Below are positions 47,501 to 57,880 of a DNA stretch of 64,000 nucleotides, one piece after another. Origin of the DNA: Salvia splendens (taxonomy: Eukaryota; Streptophyta; Magnoliopsida; Lamiales; Lamiaceae). The notes below the pieces were generated by a model, which saw only the letters and a list, made by a program, of their open reading frames with translations, was not told the DNA's origin and searched no databases. Each line of letters begins with the position of its first letter. The stretch's first letter is position 1. Made by a program: the position numbers and the translations under genes. The DNA lies in assembly GCF_004379255.2 (NCBI RefSeq), contig NC_056036.1, positions 43,487,576-43,551,575 on the forward strand, read 5' to 3'.

Positions 47501-50077
47501 ATGTCTTCATCTCGAGAAGGTCGTGTTGATAAGGGAAAGGGAAAGGCCAAGAGGCCATCTCGGAGATCCGTTATTGATGAAATTTCTCAAATGAACATGG
47601 ATGAGTGGCAGGTTAATATTTATTATCTACTAATTTAATTAATTTTGAATTTCATTACATTATTGTTCATAATTTTATTTTGTATTTACAATACAAATAT
47701 TATTTTGTAAGCTCGAGAAGAGCAAGATGTGGCACATGCTATTGCTCTCTCTCGCTCTCAATACCAAGGCGATGCTTATGTTGGTACCGGTAGTGGTGCT
47801 CCCGGTCGCGGTGCCTATTCCCAACAAAGTCCAACCCCTGTGAATGTTGATGAAGACGATGATGATGATGACGACGAGGAGGAGGGGGAGGAGGTAGAAG
47901 AGGTTCAAGAAATGCCACCCCCACCACCACCAAGGAGTCGGCGTGGTCGTGGACAACCTCGTCCTCCTCAACCTCCTAGACCAGCTGACAGGTCTTTAAC
48001 CTCCAACATCATGGTGAAACACTTCAAGAAGGTACAAGATAGTAACGATCCTAACACTTATAATGTGTATTGCAACTATTGCGAAAACGTATACACATTC
48101 CGAAGGGGTGGAGGATACGGTACATTTACCCGTCACATGGAGAAAGCGCATCCGGTCGAGTTTGGTATCGCTCCAACCCAAACTCAACTCAACTTTCAAC
48201 ATGGAGTCGGGACCGGTAGTGGGACGGGTTCATCCCAAACATCAGGTACGTGTAGCAATACTCTTTTGAAATATGATCACAAAAATGCTCTTAATGTGAT
48301 GTCTAGATTTGCCGTTATGAAACATCTTCCATTCAATGCTTTTGATAACGATGCTTTTGAGTCGAGTATGCGGCAAGTTTATAATGCCGCTGCAAAAAAA
48401 TTGAGTCGAACTTCAATGACTCGGGCCGTTGTTCAACAATGCATGGAAAAGAAGGCGCAATTAGGTACGTTTATTGTTAACTTAGGGCATAAAGTTTCTA
48501 TTTGCTCTGATGTGTGGACTGATTGTTTTTGCAAAAATTCGTATATGGGCATCACTATGCATTTCGTTGATCACAGTTGGACTTTGAACAAACGTTTGAT
48601 TGCATTTCGTGAATTTCCCGTACCACACACTGCACAAACAATTGCTCAATTGATCATTCAAGTTTTGAATGAATTTCAATTGATCAATAAAATTTTTTCC
48701 ATTGGTTTTGACAATGCTAGCGCTAACACTACTAGTATAGATGAACTAATCAGTGCATGTTCTCCTGTTATTGATGGCTAATATTTTCATGTGCGAAGTA
48801 TTGCCCATATTTTGAATTTGTGTGTTCAAGATGCGATCGATTTGTGGCAAAAGTATGTTGATCCTATTAGAACTGCTGTGAAGTTGATTCATAACAAAGC
48901 TCCTATTGGTAGAGCTTGGAAGAGATATTGTCATGGTAAGCAATGCAGGTACACCAACTTTCGTTTGGATGTTTCAACTCGTTGGAACTCGACATATGAT
49001 ATGTTGGAGTCGACTTTGAACCACATTGAGTATTTATGTGATTTTTTTAGAAGTTGTCCTCATGTTCCTTCTGATTTGATTTTGATACCCGCTTGTTGGG
49101 ACCACAACATGGATTTATTTCGATTATTCCGCGCTTTCAAAAATGCCACTGTTGAGTTATCCGGAGTTTATTATCCTACTTCTGTGCGCGTTTTGGAGCA
49201 TTGCATGTATGTGGCAATTGGTTTTAAAACTTGTGTGAAAAATACTCAATTCATTGAGTTGAAGGCTATTTTGTTTTACATGGTTGAAAAATGGTTAAAA
49301 TATTTTTCACGTATTCCAAATGTGTTTTTGATTGCAAAATGCTTGGATCCAAAGTGGAAGTTGCATGGTGTTTATAAAATTTTAGACATGTACTATGGTT
49401 GTTTGCACGCTTTGGATTTTTCTCAACTCCGCGAAATGGGCTTGACAAGAGGAGAATGCTTCGAACTAAGTATTCCGGATGTTGATGAAATCAAACTAAG
49501 GTTAGATAGTGCACTTCGTTCTCTCTACGCAGAATATGAAATGCGGTATAACACCGCTCACCAGGTACGTGCTCCTCCTAGTCCGTCTACATTTGATTTT
49601 GGTGGAGGGGATTTTACCAATATCATGATTGATCCCGACGTAGTATCACAATTGCAAGATCTATACGGTACTACAACCAATAGGACTAGAGCGACTAGTG
49701 AATTAGATATATATTTGGAATCGCGCTCTATTTTTCATGATGCAGGTCCTCCTACTCAACAAATTGACGTCCTTAATTGGTGGGAAACACATGACAAAGA
49801 GTTTCCGATACTCTCCATCATGGCTAAGGAGATATTCGCCGTTCCCGCTTCCACCGTCGCCGTTGAACAAGCTTTTAGTGTCGGCGGTTGTGTCCTAGAC
49901 GACAGAAGGAGCAATCTCTCCGCCAAGAACATGGAAGCCACTATGTTACTTGACGATTGGGCAAAGGCGGACATGAGAGCACAAGAGCCGGATTTCGACT
50001 TCCGTGTAGAGACTGATGGTGAAGAATTTTCTTCCGATGGCGATGACGAGGTCAGAAGCGAGAGCACTCAACATTAG
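47501..50077 (+). pseudogene. hAT transposase (BED zinc finger, RICESLEEPER/Ac-like), one premature stop
   Basis: Exon 1 is 47501-47611 (MSSSREGRVDKGKGKAKRPS to DEWQ) and the main exon runs from about 47712 to 50077. After an Asp/Glu- and Pro-rich stretch the BED finger is visible (YCNYCENVY ... FTRHMEKAH). Then the hAT core (SICSDVWTDCF, GFDNASANT, RSIAHILNLCVQDAIDLW, DVSTRWNSTYDML), LDPKWKLHGVYKILDMYYG, and the C-terminal dimerisation domain (LDIYLESR, VLNWWETH, AVPASTVAVEQAFSVGG, LDDRRSNLS). A single TAA at 48779-48781 interrupts the frame between PVIDG and YFHVRS; the frame is otherwise open for about 770 codons. The exon 2 acceptor also looks mutated: in-frame joining needs an AG before GCTCGAG but the sequence is TAAGCTCGAG. 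Confidence 0.9.
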
Positions 50078-50132
50078 CAATGAGTCGACGGGGGGCGGTG
50101 AACGGCGAGCACAGCCGACCAAAAAGGTAAGC

Positions 50133-50280
50133 AAGGTAAGAGAACTACGTGGGCTTTGATTCCTCAATAAAATTGTGGATACGTAGGCACCTCAACTTAA
50201 ATTTGAAAAGTTTAACTTCGAAAGTTTAAGTTGAGCTCAAGCCCTTTTCAATTCCCCCCCCCATTTCATGTTTTTTTATT
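50133..50280. repeat. Direct repeat copy 1 in the hAT 3' region
   Basis: Starts AAGGTAAGAGAACTACGTGG and includes a run of Cs before ATTTCATGTTTTTTT. A near-identical copy is at 50780-50938. The two copies bracket the hairpin block. Confidence 0.85.
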
Positions 50281-50296
50281 TGTAATTGTAATGTAT

Positions 50297-50505
50297 CATT
50301 AAAATATATTCCCCATTTGATATGTATCTTATTGGTGAAAAAATGGATATCTTTGGGGCAAATGGTACTGGAACACAAATTTATATATGATCTTGAAGTA
50401 TCATCCAGATTCCATATATAAATTTGTGTTCCAGTACCATCTGCCTCAAAGATACCCACTTTTTCACCAATAAGATATTTATCAAATGGGGAATATATTT
50501 TAATG
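50297..50505. repeat. Inverted duplication of a MORC-like ATPase fragment (hairpin 1)
   Basis: Arms 50297-50389 and 50413-50505 are 93 bases each with few mismatches and a loop of about 23. The right arm, read on the minus strand, encodes IKIYSPFDKYLIGEKVGIF followed by EADGTGTQIYIWNLDD, which resembles the GHKL ATPase of plant MORC proteins; the left arm encodes a diverged copy on the plus strand. The MORC label is from memory and tentative. Confidence 0.65.
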
Positions 50506-50522
50506 ATCTTCAAGTACAATTT

Positions 50523-50785
50523 ACCTTAGGATCAACCATTTTTTCTTGCAAAATGTTGTCCATTTTCTAAGCAAACACGTATCAGCACGCCATATACACA
50601 TTGCTGCATTTCTAATAGGGGCAATTTGATCTTCCAAAGCAATCAGTGTGTTCGAGATGCATTGATTGCTTTGGAAGATCAAATTGCCCCTATTAGAAAT
50701 GCAGCAATGTGTATATGGCGTGCTGATATGTGTTTGCTTAGAAAATGGGCAACATTTTGCAAGAAAAAATGGTTGATCCTAAGGT
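50523..50785. repeat. Inverted duplication of a foreign hAT-transposase fragment (hairpin 2)
   Basis: Arms 50523-50645 and 50663-50785 (about 123 bases) are almost perfectly complementary with a 17-base loop. The right arm on the plus strand encodes VRDALIALEDQIAPIRNAA and LLRKWATFCKKKW, which aligns with the VQDAIDLW...DPIRTAV...RAWKRYC segment of the transposase in the same element but is clearly from a different hAT family. Confidence 0.75.
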
Positions 50786-50938
50786 AAGAGAACTACGTGG
50801 GCTTTGATTCCTCAATAAAATTGTGGATACGTAGGCAACTCAACTTAAATTTGAAAAGTTTAACTTTTAAAGTTTAAGTTGATCCCAAGCCCTTTTCAAT
50901 TTTTCCTTTTTCCCCCCCATTTCATGTTTTTTTTATTT
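50780..50938. repeat. Direct repeat copy 2 in the hAT 3' region
   Basis: Near-identical to 50133-50280 apart from a few substitutions and a short insert in the T/C run. Confidence 0.85.
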
Positions 50939-51437
50939 ACCTTCCGAGTCCCACGAGGCGACGACACTTGTAAATTATATTATATTGTTGTATGTTGTTG
51001 TATTGTATACTTATGTATTGTAAATTGTAATGTATCGTTGTCCGTTACAACTCAAAATCAATAAAATTTATTTCATTTTCTCCTTATTCGTTTTATTTGT
51101 GCTTGAATTATGCATTGTCTTGTTCCGATTTATTGTATAAAGCCAAATTTCAAATTTAAAAAAAAAAAAATTGAACCGGCTGTTCCGCCGGTTCGAAAAC
51201 CGGAACCGGAACCGCCGGTTTTCGAACCGGAACCGGAACCGGAACCGTGAAATAGCCTCACGGTTCGGTTCCGGTTCCGAAGACGACCGAACCGGAACCG
51301 GCGGTTCCGAACCGGAACCGCCGGTTCGTGAACCGTGGGCATGTTTAACCCCATCTACATTCTAAACCATCAGACTCAAGAGACACAAGAAAGCAAATTA
51401 TAATGCAAGCTAGGCACATATTTCACATTTTTCAAAG

Positions 51438-52500
51438 TCAACTTACAACCAGAATCAAATTTGAGGCAAACTGAACCAATGCCTTCAATCCTGCATTGTA
51501 TGTTGTTAGCCATAGAAACAAAACCATTAGTGATAATTTAGTAAAAATATCTTTGAAAGGAGAAATATGGTAAGTGCAGCCTGAGTCTACCAACCACTCA
51601 AACTTATTAAACTCTTTTCCCAGAGAGGCATTCACAGAAATAACATCATGAAGCATGAAGCAAGTTCCTTCATCATCTGACTTGACCATGTTAGCAATCT
51701 GATCAGAGTCATCCTTCTTATTTTTCTTAAGAGGACACTCCCTGCTGTAGTGGCCAGACTCATTACACTTGTAACATCTCCTAGATTTTTTAGGGTCTTG
51801 AGATGAGGATCTGGATTTGTTTCTGTGATGCTTTTTGTATCCCTTCTCGGAGGGTTTACAATTAGCCTGCTTGTCCTTTCCTTTGGTGTTGGATCTACCT
51901 CTGACCTATAAGCCTTTATCCAGAGCAGCCTTGGAGTCACTTTTCTCTTTCAATTCCAGCTCTTTGGATTTTAAGGAGCTAACAATCAGTTCCAGGGAGG
52001 CAGTGTCCCTCCCATATTTAATGGCTGCCTTAACATCACTGTAAGAGTCAGGAATAGAGTTCATGAGAGCAATAGAAGTATAATCATCAATATTTTTGTC
52101 TCCAGATCTTTTAATATCAAGCACAAGTTTAGAGAAACTCAATATTCTCATCAATATCTTTGGACATATCCAATTTGAATTTGAACAGTTTCTCAAGCAA
52201 ATACATGCGGTTAGACAAAGAGATTTCAGTATACATTTCATCAAGCTTTTCCCATAACTCCTTAGCAGAATCCACAACACCGAATTTTCTAATCACAGGG
52301 TCACTTAAACTCAAGAAAATAGTAGAACATGCCAACTTATTCACTTCTGCCTTGATGACATCAGTATCAGTATCAGGAAACTTTTGATCAATGGCTTTAA
52401 ACACTTTCTGCTGAACTAAAACACACTTAAGTTTCTGTTTCCAGATGCTGAAATCACCCTTTCCATTGAAAGGAGTGAGTCCAAAAGGGAGGTTAGACAT
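51438..52500 (-). pseudogene. Copia gag and protease start, frame-broken
   Basis: Gag begins MSNLPFGLTPFNGKGDFSIW at 52500. Frame shifts occur near 52140 (before SKLVLDIKRSGDKN) and near 51910. The zinc knuckle CYKCNESGHYSREC lies at about 51745-51785 and the protease motif WLVDSGCTYHISP at about 51570-51600. The reading continues toward the hAT insertion at 51355 and resumes at 46629 in the pre-integrase region. Confidence 0.85.
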
Positions 52501-53014
52501 TTTAAAAGGCACCAGAGGCAAACAAGCACAGGGCACAGGGCACAGAAGCACAAAGGACACAAAGCAACTAACCACCACATACAACAAGGCCAACAGGAAA
52601 CAGAAACAAGAACTTGAACTTAATCTAGGAGTGATTCTGACGGAATAAGGCACTACAAGTTGTCAAGAACAACAGAGCATCCAGATCCATGATTTCCCAG
52701 TTCACAAACACTCAATTTATTAAGGGCGGAGGGGGTCACTGAGGTAGACTTAAGCCTCATTGCAACCACAAAGTTTCACAGACTACTTGGAGCAGCCTCA
52801 AGCAAAATCACCATCAAAATTAAATCCAAGAAAGAAACACAGACAGAAAGAAGAAAGCACAACGGAAGCAAGAAACCAGGAAACACACTGAAAACACAAA
52901 GAGAGTGAGTTCAGAAAAACAATACCACCCAAGAGACTGAAGAATCTCTTGATTTACCAGGTATCCACAATAGGAACGAGGCTATGTGAATACCAAAGCC
53001 TTGACTGATCCTAA

Positions 53015-53030
53015 CGTGGCTCTGATACCA
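53015..53030 (-). other. Retrotransposon primer-binding site (tRNA-iMet type)
   Basis: Minus strand reads TGGTATCAGAGCCACG one base inside the right LTR, the standard plant Copia site complementary to the 3' end of initiator methionine tRNA. It fixes the element's orientation. Confidence 0.9.
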
Positions 53031-53031
53031 C

Positions 53032-53876
53032 TGTTAGGTATTGATCAGCCGAAGGCTTGATATAATCCAAGTATATCTACAACAATTCTGAGGAGATCAA
53101 CCCCCAGATTACAGATCTGATACAAATACTAAAGCTATAACTGCAAGCTGCAATAATCGAACCTGAAACACTAAGTAAAGGATTAGTAACTTCAAGATAA
53201 TAATAATGCAGAAGTAATAACAAGATAGAATCAAAGATTTAAGAAGAAATCAAGGTTTTGATGTGGCTCAAGTTGCACTAGGTACAACTGCACAGATCTA
53301 TATAACCGGCCCTCAAATATCCAGCCAACTCCGATTTGCACCAAGGGAGAACACAGATCGACCACAGTCGATCAAGGTAAGTCACACCGGAACCCTAGAT
53401 CCACCACCGCACACCAACTACTCTACCAACTGCTTCACTCCGGTCACAACACAACAACCCTCAAGGTCTCAGAAGAACTCCTTCACACCAGAAAACCAAC
53501 AGCTAGTCTAAGTATCACAAGACTAGAAAACCAGCGGTTTCCTCACAACCCCACACCTTCGAGCTCACACCAGAGAAGAAGGGAGAAGAACTATCTCTCA
53601 AGACCACACAGAGAGAGCACACCAGATTAAGGGAAGAAACCCTAAATCAGCAGAGAAGGAGAGGATTCTACCGAGAGAGAAGGAGAGTGAGAGAGAGTGA
53701 AAAGTGAGGCGGAAGAACCAAGAGGGAGTATATATATGACACACATACAACACCCAATCACACACTGACACGTAGCTAGGGTTAAGAGCTGGGCCAGCAA
53801 TTGATGGGCAGTGGATATTGGGCTGGGCCAGGGACTAAACACTTGGGCCTCCTGCATAATTGCCCACAATCTAACA
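53032..53876 (-). repeat. 5' LTR (right) of the Copia element
   Basis: 845-bp LTR, the partner of 42754-43563. It is preceded on the plus strand by the complement of the tRNA-Met primer-binding site at 53015-53030. Confidence 0.92.
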
Positions 53877-53881
53877 AAAGC

Positions 53882-55330
53882 AAACTGAGCTATTTTCACT
53901 GGTATTGAAAATAGTAATGTTTGTTCCCATCTTGTAGTACTCACTGTATTTAAAGTCTGAATGTACTCTTAATTGAATCATTGATTTTTTGTGGGGTGTT
54001 TCCATTTGATTTGATTGAGTAGTTGAGAAGCAAAGTGGAGAGCATGTTAGTTTTGGCCTGTGTGTTATGCTTTCATGGGTAATAACGAAGTTGGGGCCCT
54101 TGCTGTCTTGATTAAGCTGTATCCATTTCTTACCTAATATAATTATTCCGCAAATCTTTTGTTCTTGATTTCTTTTCAAGGTTGAAATTTATGAGAAAGG
54201 TCCAATTGCAAATACTAGAAAGTTGTGCGCATACTGTTTCAACAATTCCTTTACCAAAACCTATAAAGTCAGGAAAATAGCAAATAATAATGCAAAAGTC
54301 AAGAAAGTGTAGTGTGTGTGACAGTGAAATTTAATATTATTTAAAAAATTTAAATAGTACTACTACTAGTAAATTTCTTATAAAAAGTGTGTGCTTGTAA
54401 TAAAGGTACTTTATTTTCATATTCATCATATAATAGAAAATTTAAAAATGTTTGAATTATATTAAGATATTAAACTTTAAGTAGATATAATTGAATATTG
54501 ATGTATTACAAAAGAAAATGATGCAAATTTATAGACTCAAAGCTTATGATGCCGTTAGGGTTTAATGTATTGGTGGAGAACAATTAAAATGTATACTAAC
54601 GTATAAGTATTCTTTGTAAGAAAAATATAATATATGTTCAATTAAAGATTTTCTAACTTTCTCTGACTAAACTGTATATTGAGAATTGTTTCTGCGTCGA
54701 ATTGTTGGTGCATATTAATATTAAAAATAGAAAATTTTCTTCCCAGTATTCAACAAAACAATTGTGGAAAATACGCTATGAAACAAGTAAGTTTCTAACT
54801 GTCATGTAACTCATGTTTAACTTATAGAAATGCAATAGTATTACTTATGAATATAGTCTATAGAAATGAGGAAGCACTAATTAGAGATTCAGAGTCATAA
54901 ATTGTTGTCATGTGGCACGAAATATGCAACATTGTAAACACAATCATGCAATATACATTTATGGAAGTTGTAGATGAATTTTCGTAAATTGCATTATAGT
55001 TATATGTATATTGCATTTTACTATATTATTGAGTTTTACATTATAAACAACTGTACAAGACAAAATAAACTATACATATAAATGCAATTTGTCCATATAT
55101 ACTCCATAATGCAAATTAAAAGTATAAAGATACTCATGGAAATTAAATAAAAAGAATTAGTACTCCATAATCATGTAGTAACACATACAACCCTATGGCC
55201 TATTCTAATATGGCCAATAAAAAACCCTAAATTAAAATAAGGAAACACGAGAGTTACAAGGGGAAAATCGGACTTCTAGGCCAGTTGGCTTTAGAAAAAA
55301 CGGAAATGTACCCGTTTTGTTATCTGTTCC
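53882..55330. other. AT-rich spacer (continuation of the PANK1 3' flank)
   Basis: No supported coding sequence. The first part continues the region interrupted by the Copia element; the remainder is A/T-rich. Confidence 0.45.
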
Positions 55331-55560
55331 ATTTATGGGAAACACGCCAACCGCATAGGCGTTTTTATAAGTAAGACACACCAACAACAGTGGTGTGTTT
55401 AACATAAAGACGCCAACAAAGTTGGCGTCTTTTAATTTCATCGTATTTTAATCATATTTTTTATAAATACAGTTTCGAGTGTAACACGCCAATGGGATTG
55501 GCGTTTTTACTTATAAAAGACGCCAACGAGGTCGGCGAGTTTAAGAGAAGACGCCAATTG
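55331..55560. repeat. Palindrome array with core ACGCCAAC/GTTGGCGT
   Basis: At least five short hairpins, for example GACGCCAACAAAGTTGGCGTC and ACGCCAATGGGATTGGCGT, with 3-4 nt loops and 15-60 bp spacing. One step has changed to ACACACCAAC...GTGGTGTGT, keeping its symmetry approximately. The architecture matches the ACGCATGA ladders at 10.2 and 11.2 kb but the core differs. No flanking inverted repeats or duplication were identified. Confidence 0.7.
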
Positions 55561-55739
55561 ATGTAAATCAAATAATGTTAATTTTATTTCCAAGATTTCT
55601 CCTAATTTTTATATTAAATTATATATCAATTAATCATTAAAGTTTAATTATTACTTATTATTTGATATATATACATGTAAATTGGAGATATGTGTAATTT
55701 GAGTTTTATTTGTTTGATCAGCAAACTATACACGTGGGA

Positions 55740-56700
55740 TTAACAATTAATTAAAAAAATAAAGTGATTGAGGATTTGAAGGAGAAGGAGGCGTGACCTA
55801 CTTAGGAAATCAAAACTATAAAAGGAGAACACACGCCACTGTTTGGTGAGAGCAGATTTTGACAGTGAAGAAAAAGAGAGCAGACGCAACTTGGAGAAAA
55901 AAAACGGCAGAAGCTGGGAGGAATTTTTAACGTGAGAAAGAGAGAAGAGAACGGAGAAAATTCCAACCATCATCTACTCCAAATTTACTCCATGGTTTTT
56001 AGGGTTTTATCTCTATTTATCACTGTTCTTGGTTTAATTATGTTAGGCTAAGAATCTTGTGTTGCTCCAAACACGTAGTATGACATTTTGATTTCATGAT
56101 TTATTCTATGCTCGTTTTTATCTCATGTTCGTTATTACTACTTATTTAATTGAATGAATTTATTACTTTAGGTGCATCTTTAGTGATAATTCTATAGTCT
56201 TGATTTAATGCCTCTTTAGCTTGAATTGAGATGGATTGCGGTGGTAATGAATTATCAATTGGAATTGTTTAGATGACAACTTGATAATGGATTTTGATCG
56301 TAATTGCAATTTTACTTTGAATCTCGCGCTTCCGTAGGGTTCTTAGGATTATTGAATTTGGTTTAAAGAGTAAGTGTTTAGCTATTCTTTGACTAGTTGA
56401 TGTTTAGCATGTTTAGTGCTTGCATGTTGATTTATGTTAAATTGTCCCGAACGTATGAGATAGAATTGAATGCATAGGATTAATCCGTGTCTTGTTTACA
56501 AGTGTTTGGAGTAACAATTGTCTCACTTGTGTTGATTTGAATTCAACTTTATTTTTCATTATTTTCAGAAAACAAATTTCAAACAAAAACATTCATCTTT
56601 TCTGTTATTTTTATTTATTTGGAGTTAAACGAACTTACCTTCCCTGTGGATCGACACCTTAAATTACTACATACGAAGCTGTACTCTTGCAGTGAAGTGG
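55740..56700 (+). mobile_element. LTR fragment of a Ty3/gypsy (Tat/Athila-like) element, plus orientation
   Basis: Contains a TATA-like ACTATAAAAGG at about 55815 and ends in CCCTGTGGATCGACACC...GCAGTGAAGTGG, the phrase typical of the 3' end of such LTRs just before TGGCGCCGT primer sites. It stops at 56700 against the gag fragment of an oppositely oriented element. The left boundary is uncertain. Confidence 0.5.
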
Positions 56701-57541
56701 GATGCTGATGTTATCCGTAGCATAGGCGAAATTTCCCGGGTGATCAACTCCCGATCTGACAGTATCGCCGAACTTTTCCACAGGAGGAGCATTGTTATTG
56801 TTTTCGGCCATCGACTCAGCTTCTGAATCACTGCTACTACTCTCAAAATTTGTTTCTAAAATTGGATTTTCTCTCACTGGACTCTGATAGTTCTGATATG
56901 TATCAATCACAGATGAATTCTGTCCTCTTCTATGATGTATCAATAACCCAAATTGCGGTGCACCCTTAGATCTGGTTCGCATCCACTGTTTTTTTATTTT
57001 TCTGTTATCAATTTTCTAGAACACCTACACAACAGAAAAGAAACCAAGCACAACTCAAATATACCAATTCTACCGAAAGCGAGACTCTCGACAACTTCGG
57101 GGTTAGTCTTAGAAAAATTGTGTGCTGGAATGTGTACTAGTAAACTTTAAAAGATAAAAAGAGAAGAAAAGAAAAAAGAAAAAAGAAAAAAAAACACAAG
57201 GAGTTAGAAAGATACTACCACAAATAAAACACTCCTTCGTCTTCGAGTCCAGACATGGTAGATGGCTATCACTCGTAAGAACACGAATTAAGTACCTATA
57301 AAATAAAATAAAAAAGATTAAATAAAAATAAAAATAAAATAGAAAGTTAAACAACCTATTGCCTTCCCCGGCGACGGCGCCAAAACTTGGTCTTCGAGTC
57401 CGGACATGGTAGATGGCTATCACTCGTAAGAACACGAATTAAGTACCTATAAAATAAAATAAAAAAGATTAAATAAAAATAAAAATAAAACAGAAAGTTA
57501 AACAACCTATTGCCTTCCCCGGCGACGGCGCCAAAACTTGG
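56659..57541 (-). mobile_element. 5' part of a Ty3/gypsy element: leader, duplicated primer site and gag start
   Basis: Minus strand. Primer-site sequence TGGCGCCGTCGCCGGGGAAG occurs twice (57362-57381 and 57514-57533) within a 151-bp tandem duplication. An ORF from 56982 (MRTRSKGAPQFGLLIHHR, then SMAENNNNAPPVEKFGD) has the style of Athila/Tat gag N termini and is cut at about 56701, where the oppositely oriented LTR begins. Confidence 0.6.
57239..57540. repeat. 151-bp tandem duplication containing the gypsy primer-binding site
   Basis: Copies 57239-57389 and 57390-57540 begin GTCTTCGAGTCC and end CAAAACTTG; only two or three bases differ. Each copy carries the GGCGACGGCGCC primer-site core. 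Confidence 0.9.
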
Positions 57542-57670
57542 TGTGTAATTTTAGGTCTTTTTAAATCAGAATAGATATGCACTCAAGTTCACAAAATTAT
57601 CCCTAATATTACCACTTCACTGCAAGAGTACAGCTTCGTATGTAGTAATTTAAGGTGTCGATCCACAGGG
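57542..57670 (-). mobile_element. LTR 3' end of the gypsy element, minus orientation
   Basis: 57612-57670 is the exact reverse complement (59 bases) of 56642-56700. It precedes the primer sites on the minus strand, so it is the end of the 5' LTR; the rest of that LTR is missing beyond 57670. Confidence 0.6.
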
Positions 57671-57880
57671 CGACTACGAGGCAAGCCTTATACTCAGCTA
57701 TTTTGTTATCGCTCCTAATGCATGCGATTTGCTGCAACTCAAATACCTCGTTCCTTGTGCTACAGGAATGTGAATCCGAAGGGGAAACCTCAAGCCTTGT
57801 TTTCGAGTAACAGTTTGATGCCGCCTCCGGTGGAGAGGGCGCCATCGATGTGGAAGTGCCAGTCGTTCAAAGCGCTGGCT
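57671..57880 (-). pseudogene. Possible gypsy RNase H remnant
   Basis: Minus-strand reading contains LNDWHFHIDGALSTGGG and, after stops, NKIAEYKACLVVAL, which resemble the WxxxxDGA and NNxAEYEAL motifs of Ty3/gypsy RNase H. Several stop codons interrupt it. Confidence 0.4.

Larger units (their letters stand above)
46637..51347 (+). mobile_element. Complete hAT transposon nested in the Copia element
   Basis: 4711 bp flanked by the perfect 8-bp duplication ACCCCATC (46629-46636, 51348-51355). Terminal inverted repeats are TAAACATGCCCAC and its complement. Sub-terminal regions (about 46650-47160 and 51175-51330) are packed with GAACCGG/CCGGTT motifs, the usual transposase-binding clusters of plant hATs. 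A BED-finger transposase gene occupies 47501-50077, followed by two hairpin-forming gene fragments (50297-50785). The plus orientation is that of the transposase, opposite to the host retrotransposon. Confidence 0.95.
42754..53876 (-). mobile_element. Full-length Ty1/copia retrotransposon interrupted by a hAT element
   Basis: Both LTRs (42754-43563 and 53032-53876, TGTTAGG...TCTAACA) and a perfect 5-bp target-site duplication AAAGC are present. Orientation is minus: a primer-binding site complementary to initiator Met tRNA (minus TGGTATCAGAGCCACG, 53015-53030) abuts the right LTR and a polypurine tract (minus AAGGTGGAGAA, 43564-43574) abuts the left LTR. Gag and pol lie in between but carry several frame breaks. 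Without the hAT insert (4711 bp plus 8-bp duplication) the element would be about 6.4 kb. The LTRs differ by roughly fourteen substitutions and a few indels by eye, so insertion is fairly recent. Confidence 0.93.

Noticed and set aside
47675..47971. Minus-strand ORF opposite the hAT transposase
   Set aside because: Its Thr/Trp- and His-rich composition is the complement of the Asp/Glu- and Pro-rich coding tract of the transposase.
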